Assembly (NCBI GenBank): GCA_003116995.1
Contig: BDSL01000015.1
Location: forward strand, 434,001 to 498,000
DNA from: Yamagishiella unicocca
Taxonomy: Eukaryota > Chlorophyta > Chlorophyceae > Chlamydomonadales > Volvocaceae
Direction of reading: 5' to 3'
DNA: 64,000 bases
Part shown: in pieces, positions 1-10,461 of the stretch
Layout: every line of letters starts with the position of its first letter
How positions within the stretch are numbered: the first letter of the stretch is position 1
The notes under the pieces: generated by a model
Told to the model about the DNA's origin: nothing
What the model saw: the letters and a program-made list of their open reading frames with translations, nothing else
Database searches by the model: none
Program-made: the position numbers and the translations under genes

Positions 1-185
1 CCAGGATATGCGAATGTCGCCCACTTGCTGTGTGCGCGTCTTGGTTTACGAGGCAAACCGACGAAACCCTGCTGGTTTCCTGCTTGGTTACTGCATCCAG
101 GGGGACGCCGGCTGATATTCCCGTTGTTTACTTGCATTTTTTCCATCCACACACGCGGTCCGTTTCGGCCCGCTCCGAGACCCAC

Positions 186-928
186 CCAGTGGATCCGGAC
201 ACGAGGCACGCGTGCAGGTGTTGCAGCCCAGCATGGAGGTGTCACTTGGATCCATGTCGTCACAGGCACCAATGTGCAGGAGCTTGATGTACGATGTGCT
301 GTTAAGGCCGCCGTACGGCCTCAGACAGCTCCGGAACTGAGCTTCGCTGGTGTAAGACGATTGGAGCCTGCACCGGGCGGACGCGGCGCCGAGGGTGGAG
401 GGCGTCAAGAGTGAGCTCCTGTCGCAGCGGGTTGTGCAGGTGGCATTGCGGATCCCACTCCGGAGGGCTTCAGTCCAGTCCAGTAGCAGCTTAAAGCTGG
501 CGACAGCTGCGGTCCAAGTCCAAGTGCGAGTTGGGAAGGCCGACCGACCGTCTGCTGTAACGCGACCCTTGGTTCCACCCAGTGCTAGCTGACTATGGCA
601 ATGCCGCTGTTTCTTTGTGTGCCTGGAAGCTACGCTGCCTTACTTACTGGTTACAAAGGCTCATGGATGACACTATAGACGTGTCGTCGCTGCATAAACT
701 GCTTGCAATTCGCCACGTCTCGCAGAGTGATGGGTAGATCGCTGGAGTGGAACCACCGTTTTTGCAAAGCCTATACATGCTGCATCCAATGGCATTGAGC
801 GCCGGCGCGTTGCTGCAAATCGTTTCGAGCGTTGAATGGAAGACGACGGGCGGAGCTGGGCAGTTCTGGCCCATGGCGGAGACGAGAAAAGCTACCATTA
901 TCAAGACATATACCCGTAGCCGCGGCAT
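186..928 (-). CDS. CTR3-like secreted Cys-Met protein, copy A (partial, runs off left edge)
   Basis: Two exons are visible on the minus strand: 928-648 and 367-186. The first starts at the ATG that aligns with the start of the complete neighbour (3009-8184). It is exactly as long as the neighbour's first exon (281 nt), ends in the same phase at a GTAAGT donor, and encodes a signal peptide followed by QNCPAPPV. Two further in-frame ATGs lie upstream (946 and 982), but the paralogue supports 928. The second exon encodes a cysteine-rich stretch ending in MLGCNTCTRASCPDPL, again matching the neighbour. Later exons lie beyond position 1; nothing convincing is visible in 1-185. By family similarity it is a secreted or surface protein of the Chlamydomonas CTR copper group. 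Whether this copy carries the CTR transmembrane domain cannot be seen. Confidence 0.72.
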
Positions 929-3008
929 CGGGCAACTTCGCTCCATATCTGCCCGCTGTCGCCGGCAAGTCAGCAGCCGCAATGACCTCAGCCTGGTATT
1001 TTATCGCCCGGAAATATGTATCGTGTTGCCCACTATGCATCTCAGATCGGTTACACCGAGCAATTGTTTGCAGTCAACCTCCGCGGTCACACCAAAAGGC
1101 GGAGCCAGTCGCGGCGATCAGATATCTATATGGCCAATCATATAGAGAAATTTATGCTTTAATTATTTATTAGGAATACTGAGCGTTCAGCGCCGGGCGC
1201 GTGCCTCGGTACCATAGGTACCGGTACCTGGTACGAAACAGAGCCTCCTACGAAGTTCTTTCAACTCAGTGGCAATGGAAAAAGTATATTTTGGTAACAG
1301 TAAATCAATGGCTTCTTCTGACGTTCACAGTGCATGCGCGACCCTTGGTTCATTCGCAATAGGCGCGTGACGGCAACAGGGTTTTGCCTCGACGGGATCG
1401 GCAGGTTTTCACAAACACAGGCATAATCCAGCAGCTCAACGCCACGTGCTCAGGGCTTGGCAATATCCTATTGGCTCACCCCGTTGCGTCCGACTGAAGT
1501 AAAGGCCAGTGCATCAGCGATGAGGAGCTCCGTTTTTAGCAGGTTACTGCCGGATTACGAACGATAAAGGCCTTAAATAATCGCGGCGACGGCTTGCGTT
1601 CATAAATCGCAGCCAGCAACGGTGTCCTGGTCTTCACAAGCCATCAGAGTCAATCGGGCGTCGTCGTGCGTGACCCTAGAAACTCGGCCGAGGCGACCTT
1701 GCCGCTTTGCAGGCGTAAACGCTTGCAGCAGTTCCGGCGGCTGTCCCCTTATGACTGATTCGTAAACTTGGCTCCTGGGTGTGCAGCGGGCCTGTGCGCT
1801 GCCTGTGTGCCGCCGACCGCGCACCCTGCCGCCCTGTGCCGCCCTCCTTCGGAATGAACGCGCCTTTGCGCTTCGTTCATAAGCAATTGCGGGATTCCGG
1901 CAACAGTGCGATGCCCGCTCTGGAAATATTGACATTTTCGATGTGGGTCGGGAAACACTTCGATGTGGGTCGGAAAACGCAAGTGGATGCAAGCTCCTCA
2001 AGCAATCAGCAGGCCATCGACCGGGACTAGTTGTAATCGTTACAGTGGGCTCCAGACCACTGGGTAAGCGGTGCCTGTCGGTGCGGTGCGCGCTTGACGG
2101 CACTTGCACAGTCTGCGACTGTAAACGCGACGCACGCGCACTCGGGCGTGGTTGTCCTGGTTCCATGACTGACGCTCGGACGCCACGTTTGGGCACCGGG
2201 GTCGTTTGGGCACCGGGGTCGTTTTGAGTCCGGGTTCAGGCTAGCATTCTGGTCCTGCCTTGATGCGCAAGGGCCAGACTTCACGAGAAGTAGCTCACTG
2301 TATTCGTTACAACAACTGTGGGTGTGATTCCAGGCAGTCGCGGACTGCCTTGGTCCGTGTTCACGCGGCCCCTGCCACCGTCGGCGGATCGCATCACTTT
2401 TACGGGATTTTGACCCACTTGGACACTTCACGTCGACACACTTATAACGTTGACCACAGTCAAATGACTACACTGTTTCAATCACACATTGTGTCACGAC
2501 ATATGTAAGCCATGATGCCCCGCTTGGAAACGCCCCTGCCAGCGCAGTAATACTGTAACCTGCCATGTAACGACTCACGCAGCAGGATGGAAATGGAAGA
2601 CCTTCCAGTGGCCAGTCCGTGAACACTTTTTGAGCCAGTTAGTCATGTTGCAGACGGCAGTTCCGGATCCATCAACTCACAAGCCCAGGGTTGGCGACAA
2701 GCGAAGCTCCTCCTCGGAGCCTTCGGTTGCAAGACACCCCAGCCACGTACGGCAACACCGAGACCGCCGTACATCCAGGATCCTGCCAACAAGAATATAG
2801 GAAAAGGGTTCACGCAGCCCACGTAATTGACAGACTAGCTTCCGTCAAGTTTAGGTTCGAAACGGAGTTCCCATGCCCGATGTTGCGGTGACAACATTAT
2901 GTAATGAATTCCCACCGTGTTTTGCTGAGTCAAAGACCCAGGGAGGGCTCACGCTGCGCCCGGCCGGCTGGGTTGTACGCTCATACCGACAGGGCTACTG
3001 CTGCTCGG
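929..3008. other. Intergenic stretch between the two CTR3-like genes
   Basis: I see no gene here. It holds the copy A promoter with its GTAC cluster and, further right, the 3' flank of the complete CTR3-like gene. On the minus strand TGTAA poly(A)-type signals occur at about 2306-2310 and 2040-2044. Two short tandem duplications are visible: a GATGTGGGTCGG unit at about 1938-1976 and a GTTTGGGCACCGGGGTC unit at about 2188-2222. The open frames here have no coding character I recognise. Confidence 0.6.
1209..1234. promoter_or_regulatory. Cluster of four GTAC cores (candidate copper-response elements) upstream of copy A
   Basis: GTAC occurs at 1209-1212, 1218-1221, 1224-1227 and 1231-1234, about 280-305 bp upstream of the copy A start codon. 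GTAC is the core bound by the SBP-domain regulator CRR1 in Chlamydomonas copper-response elements. A matching cluster followed by the same GCCTCCTACG decamer lies upstream of the paralogue at 8494-8519. AT-rich TATA-like sequence lies between the cluster and the gene at about 1145-1175. Confidence 0.65.
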
Positions 3009-6000
3009 TCAACGGCCATGGTTTTGGTGCGGCGGGGGTGCCTTGTGCGGTGGCGGCCGCTTGTTTGGAGGCAGCCGGGTGGTAGGAGGCGGCGACTTCT
3101 TCGTCGGGGGCGGCGTGCGAGGGCTTGGCCGCGGGGAAGGGCTGGGCGGGCGTTTACCGCTGGCGGGCTTGAGCGGCGGCGCAGCGGGAGGCGGCCGAAG
3201 GGAAGCCTCGCTGCCCTTGCAAAAGTAGCCCAAGCTACCGTTCTTCCACACGGACGACTCGAGACACCACTGCGCGTAACGGCCGCAGGCCAACGAGGCG
3301 GAGGTCGCGGCGGTGTTGTTCCGACACACGCCAGCCACCACCAACAGGTAGTTGTCGCAGTAGCCCTGCGGTGCGGCATGGCACGGCAGGAGCGAGGCTC
3401 AAAGGGGGGACACCCGGGGGAGAGGGTTATAGCCGCGGCGGGTGGCGGGGCAAGGGGGGCGGCGGCCGCTGGGTGCTCGTGAAGTGCGCGACGACCCAAC
3501 CACCATGTGTCATCTCAACTGCCATCCCAACCGCCTTCGCGCCAGCCGCGCGCGCGCACAGGGAGCACTTGGGCGGCTCACTGGCCACTGTGGTGTTGTG
3601 TTGTGTTGCGTGAGGGGTGGAGACGGGAAGCGCTGCGGCGTGCATTTCGGCGGTATCCTGCGGTGATCCTGGCTTCTACTAGACGCATAGGAACAGAAGG
3701 ACACACCTTTCAAAGCTTTGGAGCATTGGAGGATCAACACGTTGCGTCAGAGACACACCCAAAGCATGGCACTAGCGCGCGTCGCTGGATCTGGTGGCTC
3801 GTTGCCGCCGACAACAATATGCACGATAATAAACACATCAACGGCATGCGGCAGGTTGCGGCTCCCCCCTCACCCCTGGCGTGCAGGTCTTGCAGACCGC
3901 CGCTGCGGAGCCGCGGCACACCGAGCTGGCTAGCGACTTTGCCAGCGTGGTGCTCGGGAGCCTGAAGACCAGGAAGTGAAGGCGGGGAGGCAGGGGGCCA
4001 GTGAGGAAGGGAGGGAGGGAGGAATCGAACGGGGGATCTCAACAGAGTCCAGCGCCATCAACACCAAGCCGCGCAACCCGGCACCGGCTGACTGCCACTT
4101 GGTCACGGGTGCCTGGAACGGACCCACCATCGCCCCTACTGCCCCCACTGAGAACCCGTTGCCGCCTAGCCCTGCCTCTAGGCTCGGCCTCACTGGCGCG
4201 CCCAGATGCTCCTTACGTGTGTTGCTAGCCTGGTGGACCAGCCCAGCTGGCCCCCGTGCTTCCCCTGTCCCCCTTAAAACGCACCTCCGCTCTCACCCCC
4301 CTCACCCCTCTTAACACCCCCCTCACCCTCCTCTCAGCCCCCTCTCACCCTGCTCTCACCCTGCTCTCACCCTGCTCTCACCCTGCTCTCACATCCCTCT
4401 CAAACCCCCTCACCCGGGGATCATGGGCTGCTGAGTACACCCCGGCACGAGGCTGCCATTCCCGCAAACGCGCTTGTAAAACTGGCACCTGGCCATGCCG
4501 GGCATCTCCGTGCAGACGGTGGCGAGGAGGGTCATGGGGCGGCAGAAGTCGCCGGTGACGTCGCCGGCCTGCGAGGAGGAGGGGGAGGGGGGAGGGGTTG
4601 GTGCCGTAGCGGTTTGGTGCCGTAGCTAACAGGCAGCGAGTGCCGGAAAGCGGACGTGTGCGGATGGCGGACAAATGGGCCGCGAAGGCGACCGGACTGT
4701 GTAAGCGCAGCGGGCCCGGAAGCTAGCAGGTACCCACTTGGGCAGGTCGGCACAATCTCATGTTCAGAGGGAGATAGACAGCCCTCAAATCCCCCGACGT
4801 CGGCCAGACGAGTGAGCCAGGCGTCGTACACACGTACGGCTGCACCACGGCCGCTGACGCCAGGATCGGGAAAACTCAACGACAGCCCTGCGATGCCGTA
4901 CGGCACTCGCCTCCTTCCCTCACCTGGCACGCCGTCCGGACCGAGCAGCCCGGCATGTCCGGCATCGAGGTGCACAGCGAGTCCAGGTCGGCGGCGATGC
5001 TGGCGGCGGGGTACTCGTAGGAGGCGCACTCGGGCAGCGTAGGGACGAGGTCGCAGCGGCGGGCGGGCGGTGGGGACGAAGGCGAAGCCGTCGTTGGCGG
5101 GCTGGGGGACTCCCAGCTTCCTTTGCAGTAGCTGAGGCTGCCGCCCTTCTGCACCCAGGCGGCGGATCCCCGGCACCACGACTGGTAGAGGCCACATGCG
5201 TCCATGGCCGGCATGGCGGTGCACATGGACGCCAGGGGCGCGATGCAGTCCAGGTAATTTATCTGAGGAGGGAGGCAGGGAGGGAGGCGAGGGGGGTAGC
5301 GCGGAAAAACACGTGTTAAAAAGACGCATGGGGTACGGTGAACGACGGAATGGTGGGCTGGGCGCCAAGGAAAAGGGGCCGGTGGGGATGGCGCCAGGAG
5401 CAGCAGCTGCGGCTTGTTGGGTTTCTGCACCGGGTGCCGTTGCGGCACCGTCACGTGGATGGACGAGCAAGCGGCGGTACGTACGACGGGGCCGTTCCTG
5501 GATAACACGCGCGCGGCAGCGGCAGCACCCGGTTTCCTCTCCTCCAACCGCCCGTCAGACAGACCGGGCACGGCAGCACCGTGCAGCACGTCGGACACAC
5601 TCACCCTGTCGCAGGTCGCGCACTGGTCCATGGGCATGCCGGCGCACATGCCGAGCACGGCCGCCCTCGCCTGAGCCGTGGTGGGTAGCCTGCGAATGGG
5701 GCGAGTGAGGCCGAGGAGGCGTCAGCATCCCTCGGCGCCGCGCCGACTGCGGGCGTGTTACGCAAGGGGGCATGTTATGTCAACGAGGTTTCTTTCCTTT
5801 CTGTGGCCCCCAGTCAGCCCAGGTGATGGTGATGGTGACGGTGGCCCAAGCGCCAGCTGGTGTACGAGCACCAGCTCGCTGATAAACACACGGTCACGCC
5901 AGTCCCCGTGACCCCTTGGCTAACGCCGGTCCCCGTGACCCCTTGATTGATGGTTGTCCTATTCAGTTGACCAAGCATGCAACCGGGCCGGGCAGTGGGT

Positions 6001-8184
6001 TTCCTCTCGTGCCCTGCCGTCACGACACGACTGGCCCTATAACCTGGCTAAGCCCCGGCTCTCCCCCTCCCTTCCCCTTTCCCGTCGCGTAAAACGTTTT
6101 TTATGACCCTTCCCACGATGCCTTCCAGGTTCCAGCAGCTTCCAGGCGGCGTTCCAGCAGCTTTCGCCCAGCTTCCAGGCACTCACCCGGGGATGGCGGG
6201 GAGCTGTCCGCACTGCGCCACGACGGTGACGTTGTTGCACAGCATCTTGTACGACCGGCACGCCATCATGCCGGGCATCTCCGTGCAGATGGTGGCAAGG
6301 ATGGTCATGGGGCGGCAGAAGTCGCCGGTGACGTTGCCGGCCTGCGACAGAGGAGGGGAGGGGCCGCAGCTCAGCGGTGGCCGTCGTGGGAGGCGAGCCC
6401 CAGAGAGGCGGCAGCGGGGAACCCCAGATGTAACCCCCTATGTCGATTCGCCGGTTCCCCTCCACCCCCGGACACCCCGTGCCGCCACTTGGCGATTGCC
6501 TCCCCACCCACTCCCGTGGGACGTGCTACAGAAAGCCCAGATCTCCTTCCATGTGTCCTGTTTGATCGACGCGCATGCCCTGACCCTTCGTGTGCCCGCA
6601 TGCACCTTCATGTCTGCAAGCCGCACCACCCCTGGCTGCCGTGCCCGGGAAACACCCGCCTGCACTCTGCATGTCCCTGGTTGTGCTCTCCGCTAACCCA
6701 TGGCCCGGGTGTATGCTCCCACCCCCCCCCACCCCCGCCCTCCCCCACCCCCGCCCTCCCCACACACACACACTGCGTCGGCCCCCAGGGGCGCGTGCGA
6801 CACGCCCGACCAGGCCCCTCACCTGGCACGCCGTCCGGATCGTGCAGCCCGGCATGTACGGCATCGAGGTGCACAGCGAGACCAGGTCGGCGGCGATGCT
6901 GGCGGCGGGGTACTCGTAGGAGGCGCACTCGGGCAGGGTGGAGTTGACGACGCATGGAGGCATGGCGGGGGGCGGTGCCAGTGTGGCGGGCGCCGGCGGT
7001 GGCGGGCTGCTGGTTGCCGACTCGGGTGGCGGCGAGGGCGGCCGGGGGGGCGCCGCGACGTTCCGCCCGCAGAGCACGCCGGCCCCCGCATCGCACAGCT
7101 TCGTCAGGGCGGTGCATTGGCCCATGGGCATGTCGATGCAGCCCTGACTTAACGACACTGCAAGGCGGAACCCGGGCGGGTTGCGTGACCCGGGAGTAGC
7201 AGGGAGGGAGGGTTTCGAGGAAGACCCAGGGAGGGAGGGGAGGAAGATGGTTTGGGGCCGGTAAGGCGGCCGACAGGACAGGACGCGATGAGTGGTCCAT
7301 CCCGCACCGAAGTATCGTGGTAACGGTGTGGCAACGGTAAGGCAACGACCAACTGATGACTTCGCTGCTGCCAGATCTGCGACTGTGGTGCAGCAGGTCG
7401 CCTAAAAAATAGGGTGCCATTTCCGCGACGGCCCCGTCAGCTGTCCCTGACCCCCGCCGTTGGCGGGTGCCGTTCGCAAACCGTAAACCGCAATACATGA
7501 AGGGCGATGCGCGACTCACGTAGCGGATCCGGGCAGGCGATACTCGTGCAGGTGTCGCAACCCAGCATTGGAGGACCATCAAAGTCAAGCATCTCACTAC
7601 AGGAACGTAAGTGCAGCTTGTCCCTGGCTTCCTTCGTGCTGGCCAGCGGAAACGGCTGCATGCAGTCGCGGAACGTGGTTGCATTGGTGTACGCCGCCTG
7701 AAGCCTGCAGGAGTGTCACACGGCCAGAAACAAACGCAGATGAGCGGACCCAAATGTAGCATGGGGGAGGGAGCGGTAAGTTTGGCGCGCTCTCCAATGT
7801 GTCTGTGAGACACCGGCACAACCCAACGTAACCCTGCCAAAAAATGGTGTCGACCCCTCGCCTGAGCACATGTCCCCCGCTGATTATATTGATCAAAACT
7901 TACTGTTCGCAAAAGCCTGCGGACGCCACAACGTCCACGTCGTCGCTGCACAGGCTGCTCGCGATCCTCCATGTCCCGCAGAGCGAAGAGAAGATCGCCG
8001 GTTTCAGTGTGGCATTATTGCATAGCCTATACATGCTGCAACCAATAGCAGCGCGTGCGGGCTCGCGGTTGCACGCCGCCACGAGTGTCGAATGGAGAAC
8101 GACGGGAGGCGTCGGGCAGTTCTGCGCAGTTGCGACGACCAGCAGAATGGCTATATAAAAGCCGTGTACAAGTAGCCGCGACAT
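3009..8184 (-). CDS. CTR3-like secreted protein with five Cys-Met motifs
   Basis: Nine exons fit with consistent phases: 8184-7904, 7704-7520, 7157-6823, 6341-6187, 5689-5605, 5262-4924, 4568-4414, 3961-3874, 3365-3009 (659 aa). Residues 1-21 are a signal peptide. Five motifs match CxxMxxMxxC-x5/6-C: CTSMPYMPGC (about 251), CTEMPGMMAC (286), CTAMPAMDAC (361), CTSMPDMPGC (444) and CTEMPGMARC (479). Two shorter CxxMPMxxC forms are CIDMPMGQC and CAGMPMDQC. The Cys-Met motif is the published hallmark of the Chlamydomonas CTR copper transporters. No membrane helix follows; the protein ends in a proline-rich, hydroxyproline-like tail, so it resembles soluble CTR3 rather than CTR1/CTR2. Exons 4-6 are repeated as exons 7-9, but the last set has lost its methionines. 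Likely role: extracellular or cell-wall Cu(I) binding in copper assimilation (inferred). Its promoter has three GTAC cores. Confidence 0.8.
4320..4400. repeat. CCTGCTCTCAC tandem array in intron 7 of the CTR3-like gene
   Basis: The C-rich unit CCTGCTCTCAC is repeated about four times inside a longer CCCCTCACCC-type pyrimidine tract. On the transcribed minus strand it is G-rich. Confidence 0.6.
5893..5946. repeat. 23-bp direct repeat in intron 4 of the CTR3-like gene
   Basis: The unit ACGCCRGTCCCCGTGACCCCTTG occurs twice in tandem, separated by a few bases. It is non-coding and has no recognised function. Confidence 0.6.
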
Positions 8185-10226
8185 CGGGGCGCCTCGCTCC
8201 GTCCCTGGCAGAAAACGCGTTACTTAAGCGAGCAAGTGGTCCAGGCTGTTAAAGGTTGCACGATATTTTAGCAATGGCTATCCATAGTGTATAATGCTTC
8301 GTATTGCAGGACAGCAATCTACTTCATTCTGCAGCTAACAGCGCCTTTATTGAAGAGTGACTGTACGGCACCCTGAACTGCTGCGGTGGACGCTATACCG
8401 CGAAGCAGCACAAGATATATTTAGTGCGTAGCAGCTGTCATTCCTAGATGCTGGGTTTTGTAGATGGCACCTTCAGTCAGGCGGGCAGTCAAGGTACCAG
8501 GTACCGGTTGGGTTGGTACCAAAGAAAGCCTCCTACGCTTGTGCGCCGTTCACATTAATGTATGGATGCTATCGAGGTTCTTCGTTTGTTTTAAGCATCT
8601 GAGTCCCTGGGTTCGTATAGAGCGCGTGCTCCATGCACATACGTTTCTATCCGGTACGCTCGACGCGGCAGCGTACGCCGACAAGCCTGGGATTGGGTAG
8701 TTAGGATCATATTATGTTTGCATTCTGATAAGTGGCTGAAGCGGCACTCCTGGCGACTCCCAAACTCCATCGCCTCTTTGAATGACACGTGTGCTAGGAC
8801 AAAGCGAAGCCCGATTGAAGCAGATGGAAATGGTAACCTTTGTGACGAGGATATCAGTAGAGGTCTAACCAGAAATTAGTTGCGGCAAGGCAATCAGGAT
8901 ATCCATCGCGACGTGCAAGACAACAGGATGCGAACAGAAGTGCAGTCAGGTCGTGGCGACATGTGGCGTTCGCCTGGGGCATCTACGGGGCGCTACGGTC
9001 GGTAGCAGGTCGGTTTGACGACGGTACGCCAGAAAGAGCCGGCCGGGATACGGTAGCTCCTAAGACATGGGATTTCAGCGCGTCTGACAGCCGAAGTATC
9101 GGGACATGCGACTGTTGGCAGGCTATGCGCGGGGATGAAGTTCACAGTCCTTATCAGGGGTGCTCGTTGGCACGAGAAGACGCGGGTGAGCAACTGCAGG
9201 GAGCTAAGGGCACCCGAGATGTCCCTGGGCACGAAATGGAAAAGAAGCGTGTCGTCAACACATTACGTAATCCAATGGCAAGAGTAAGTAAGCGATGGGT
9301 GTGGATGGGTAACGGCGGGTGACGACATGACGGCCGATTATTACGGGTAAGACGGAAGCGATTGCGGCGTAGGTACTGGTATCCGTTACAGTGGGCTCCA
9401 CATCTGGAAAGGTTGAACGAACGCCGCATGAACTGACGCTGAACGAAAGAAAGAAACCATAGAAACTGCACGGCTTCGAAAAGGCAAACCACCCAGACGC
9501 CTTGCAACCGAGGTGTAGACGATGCCGGAATCTTGGTCAGAATGCCCTGAAATTATGTCCTTCAAATTGCGACAGGACAGAATCTGTATGCCGGAAGCCA
9601 GGACTCGCGTCCGGTAAGGATTCGCCTGATGATCTTCTGCCCAGCTCGACTGCGCATGTCGATTCCGTCTACAAGGCATACGTGAGGCGCGGAGTACTGC
9701 GTTACAAGGGGGTCACCGATGCTGCTAGCACACCGCCACCATGGCCCAGCTGCGCTGGCACTACCATGGATAGCAGCTTCGGAGACAATGATTTCGTAAC
9801 ACCGACCAGCTTAGGAGGCCGTGATTCTGTAATACCCACCAGCGGCCAGTCACAAACCTGCCACGCGGATGGGCATATGTCCAACTATGCAGCCGCAGCA
9901 TCAACATGAGCTGCTGACGTGTCACGTCACGTCACCACGATCACCCACCCTGCCGCCGCTCCGCCGCTGCGCCACCCCCTTGGCCCTTGACCCCTGACCC
10001 ACAACACAAACACACCATCGCCAAACCACAATACCCCAATGCATTCCGCGACAACAAGCGCTTGTTGAAACCGTGCACACGTGCCTCACCCGCACTCGCG
10101 CCAGACAGCCCCGCATGCAATGCAACCATACGCAATCACGCCACACCAGGCCGCCGTACAGCCCCACACGCAAACCACCACACGGAGCAATTTCCCACTC
10201 CCGCGGGCGGCACCTTACGGCGCACG
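8185..10226. other. Intergenic stretch: CTR3-like promoter and PF6 3' flank
   Basis: No gene is recognised. The left part is the promoter of the CTR3-like gene. The right part is the 3' flank of PF6, with minus-strand TGTAA signals at about 9704-9708 and 9386-9390. The 17-bp sequence CGTTACAGTGGGCTCCA at 9384-9400 recurs at 2038-2054, at a comparable distance (about 0.8-0.9 kb) beyond each GTAC cluster. Confidence 0.55.
8494..8519. promoter_or_regulatory. Cluster of three GTAC cores (candidate copper-response elements) upstream of the CTR3-like gene
   Basis: GTAC occurs at 8494-8497, 8501-8504 and 8516-8519, 310-335 bp upstream of the start codon at 8184. The cluster spans the same 26 bp as that of copy A and is followed by the same GCCTCCTACG decamer. 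A TATA-like AAATATA on the minus strand lies at about 8411-8417. The arrangement suggests CRR1-dependent induction by copper deficiency, which is an inference from the core motif. Confidence 0.65.
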
Positions 10227-10430
10227 TCACTCCGGAACGCCGTCCGGATCCTGGCTATCCACACCCAGCAGCTGATCAAGCGTCTTCGTTTCGTCCAGCT
10301 GCGGCAAGTCCAGACCGCCCACCCCAGCGCCCGCCGCCGGCGAGCCCCCGCCTCGTGCCGACCCAGCCAGCGGGCTGGCTAGCCGGCTCGTCTGCGACGC
10401 CGACCTGCGGCTCGACGTCACTGGCGGCAG

Positions 10431-10461
<31 letters not shown>

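Noticed and set aside
2845..2880. tRNA-like GGTTCGAAAC
   Set aside because: The T-arm-like word has no complementary stem and no matching D-arm or acceptor pairing. No tRNA was found elsewhere either.
6608..7972. 454-codon open frame on the minus strand
   Set aside because: It overlaps CTR3-like exons 2 and 3 in a different frame and runs through their introns. It lacks the repeated Cys-Met motifs.
3009..8184. Pherophorin / extracellular matrix glycoprotein identity for the Cys-rich gene
   Set aside because: The proline-rich linkers and cysteines resemble pherophorins, but the recurrent CxxMxxMxxC-x5/6-C spacing is specific to CTR proteins and the pherophorin domain motifs are absent.
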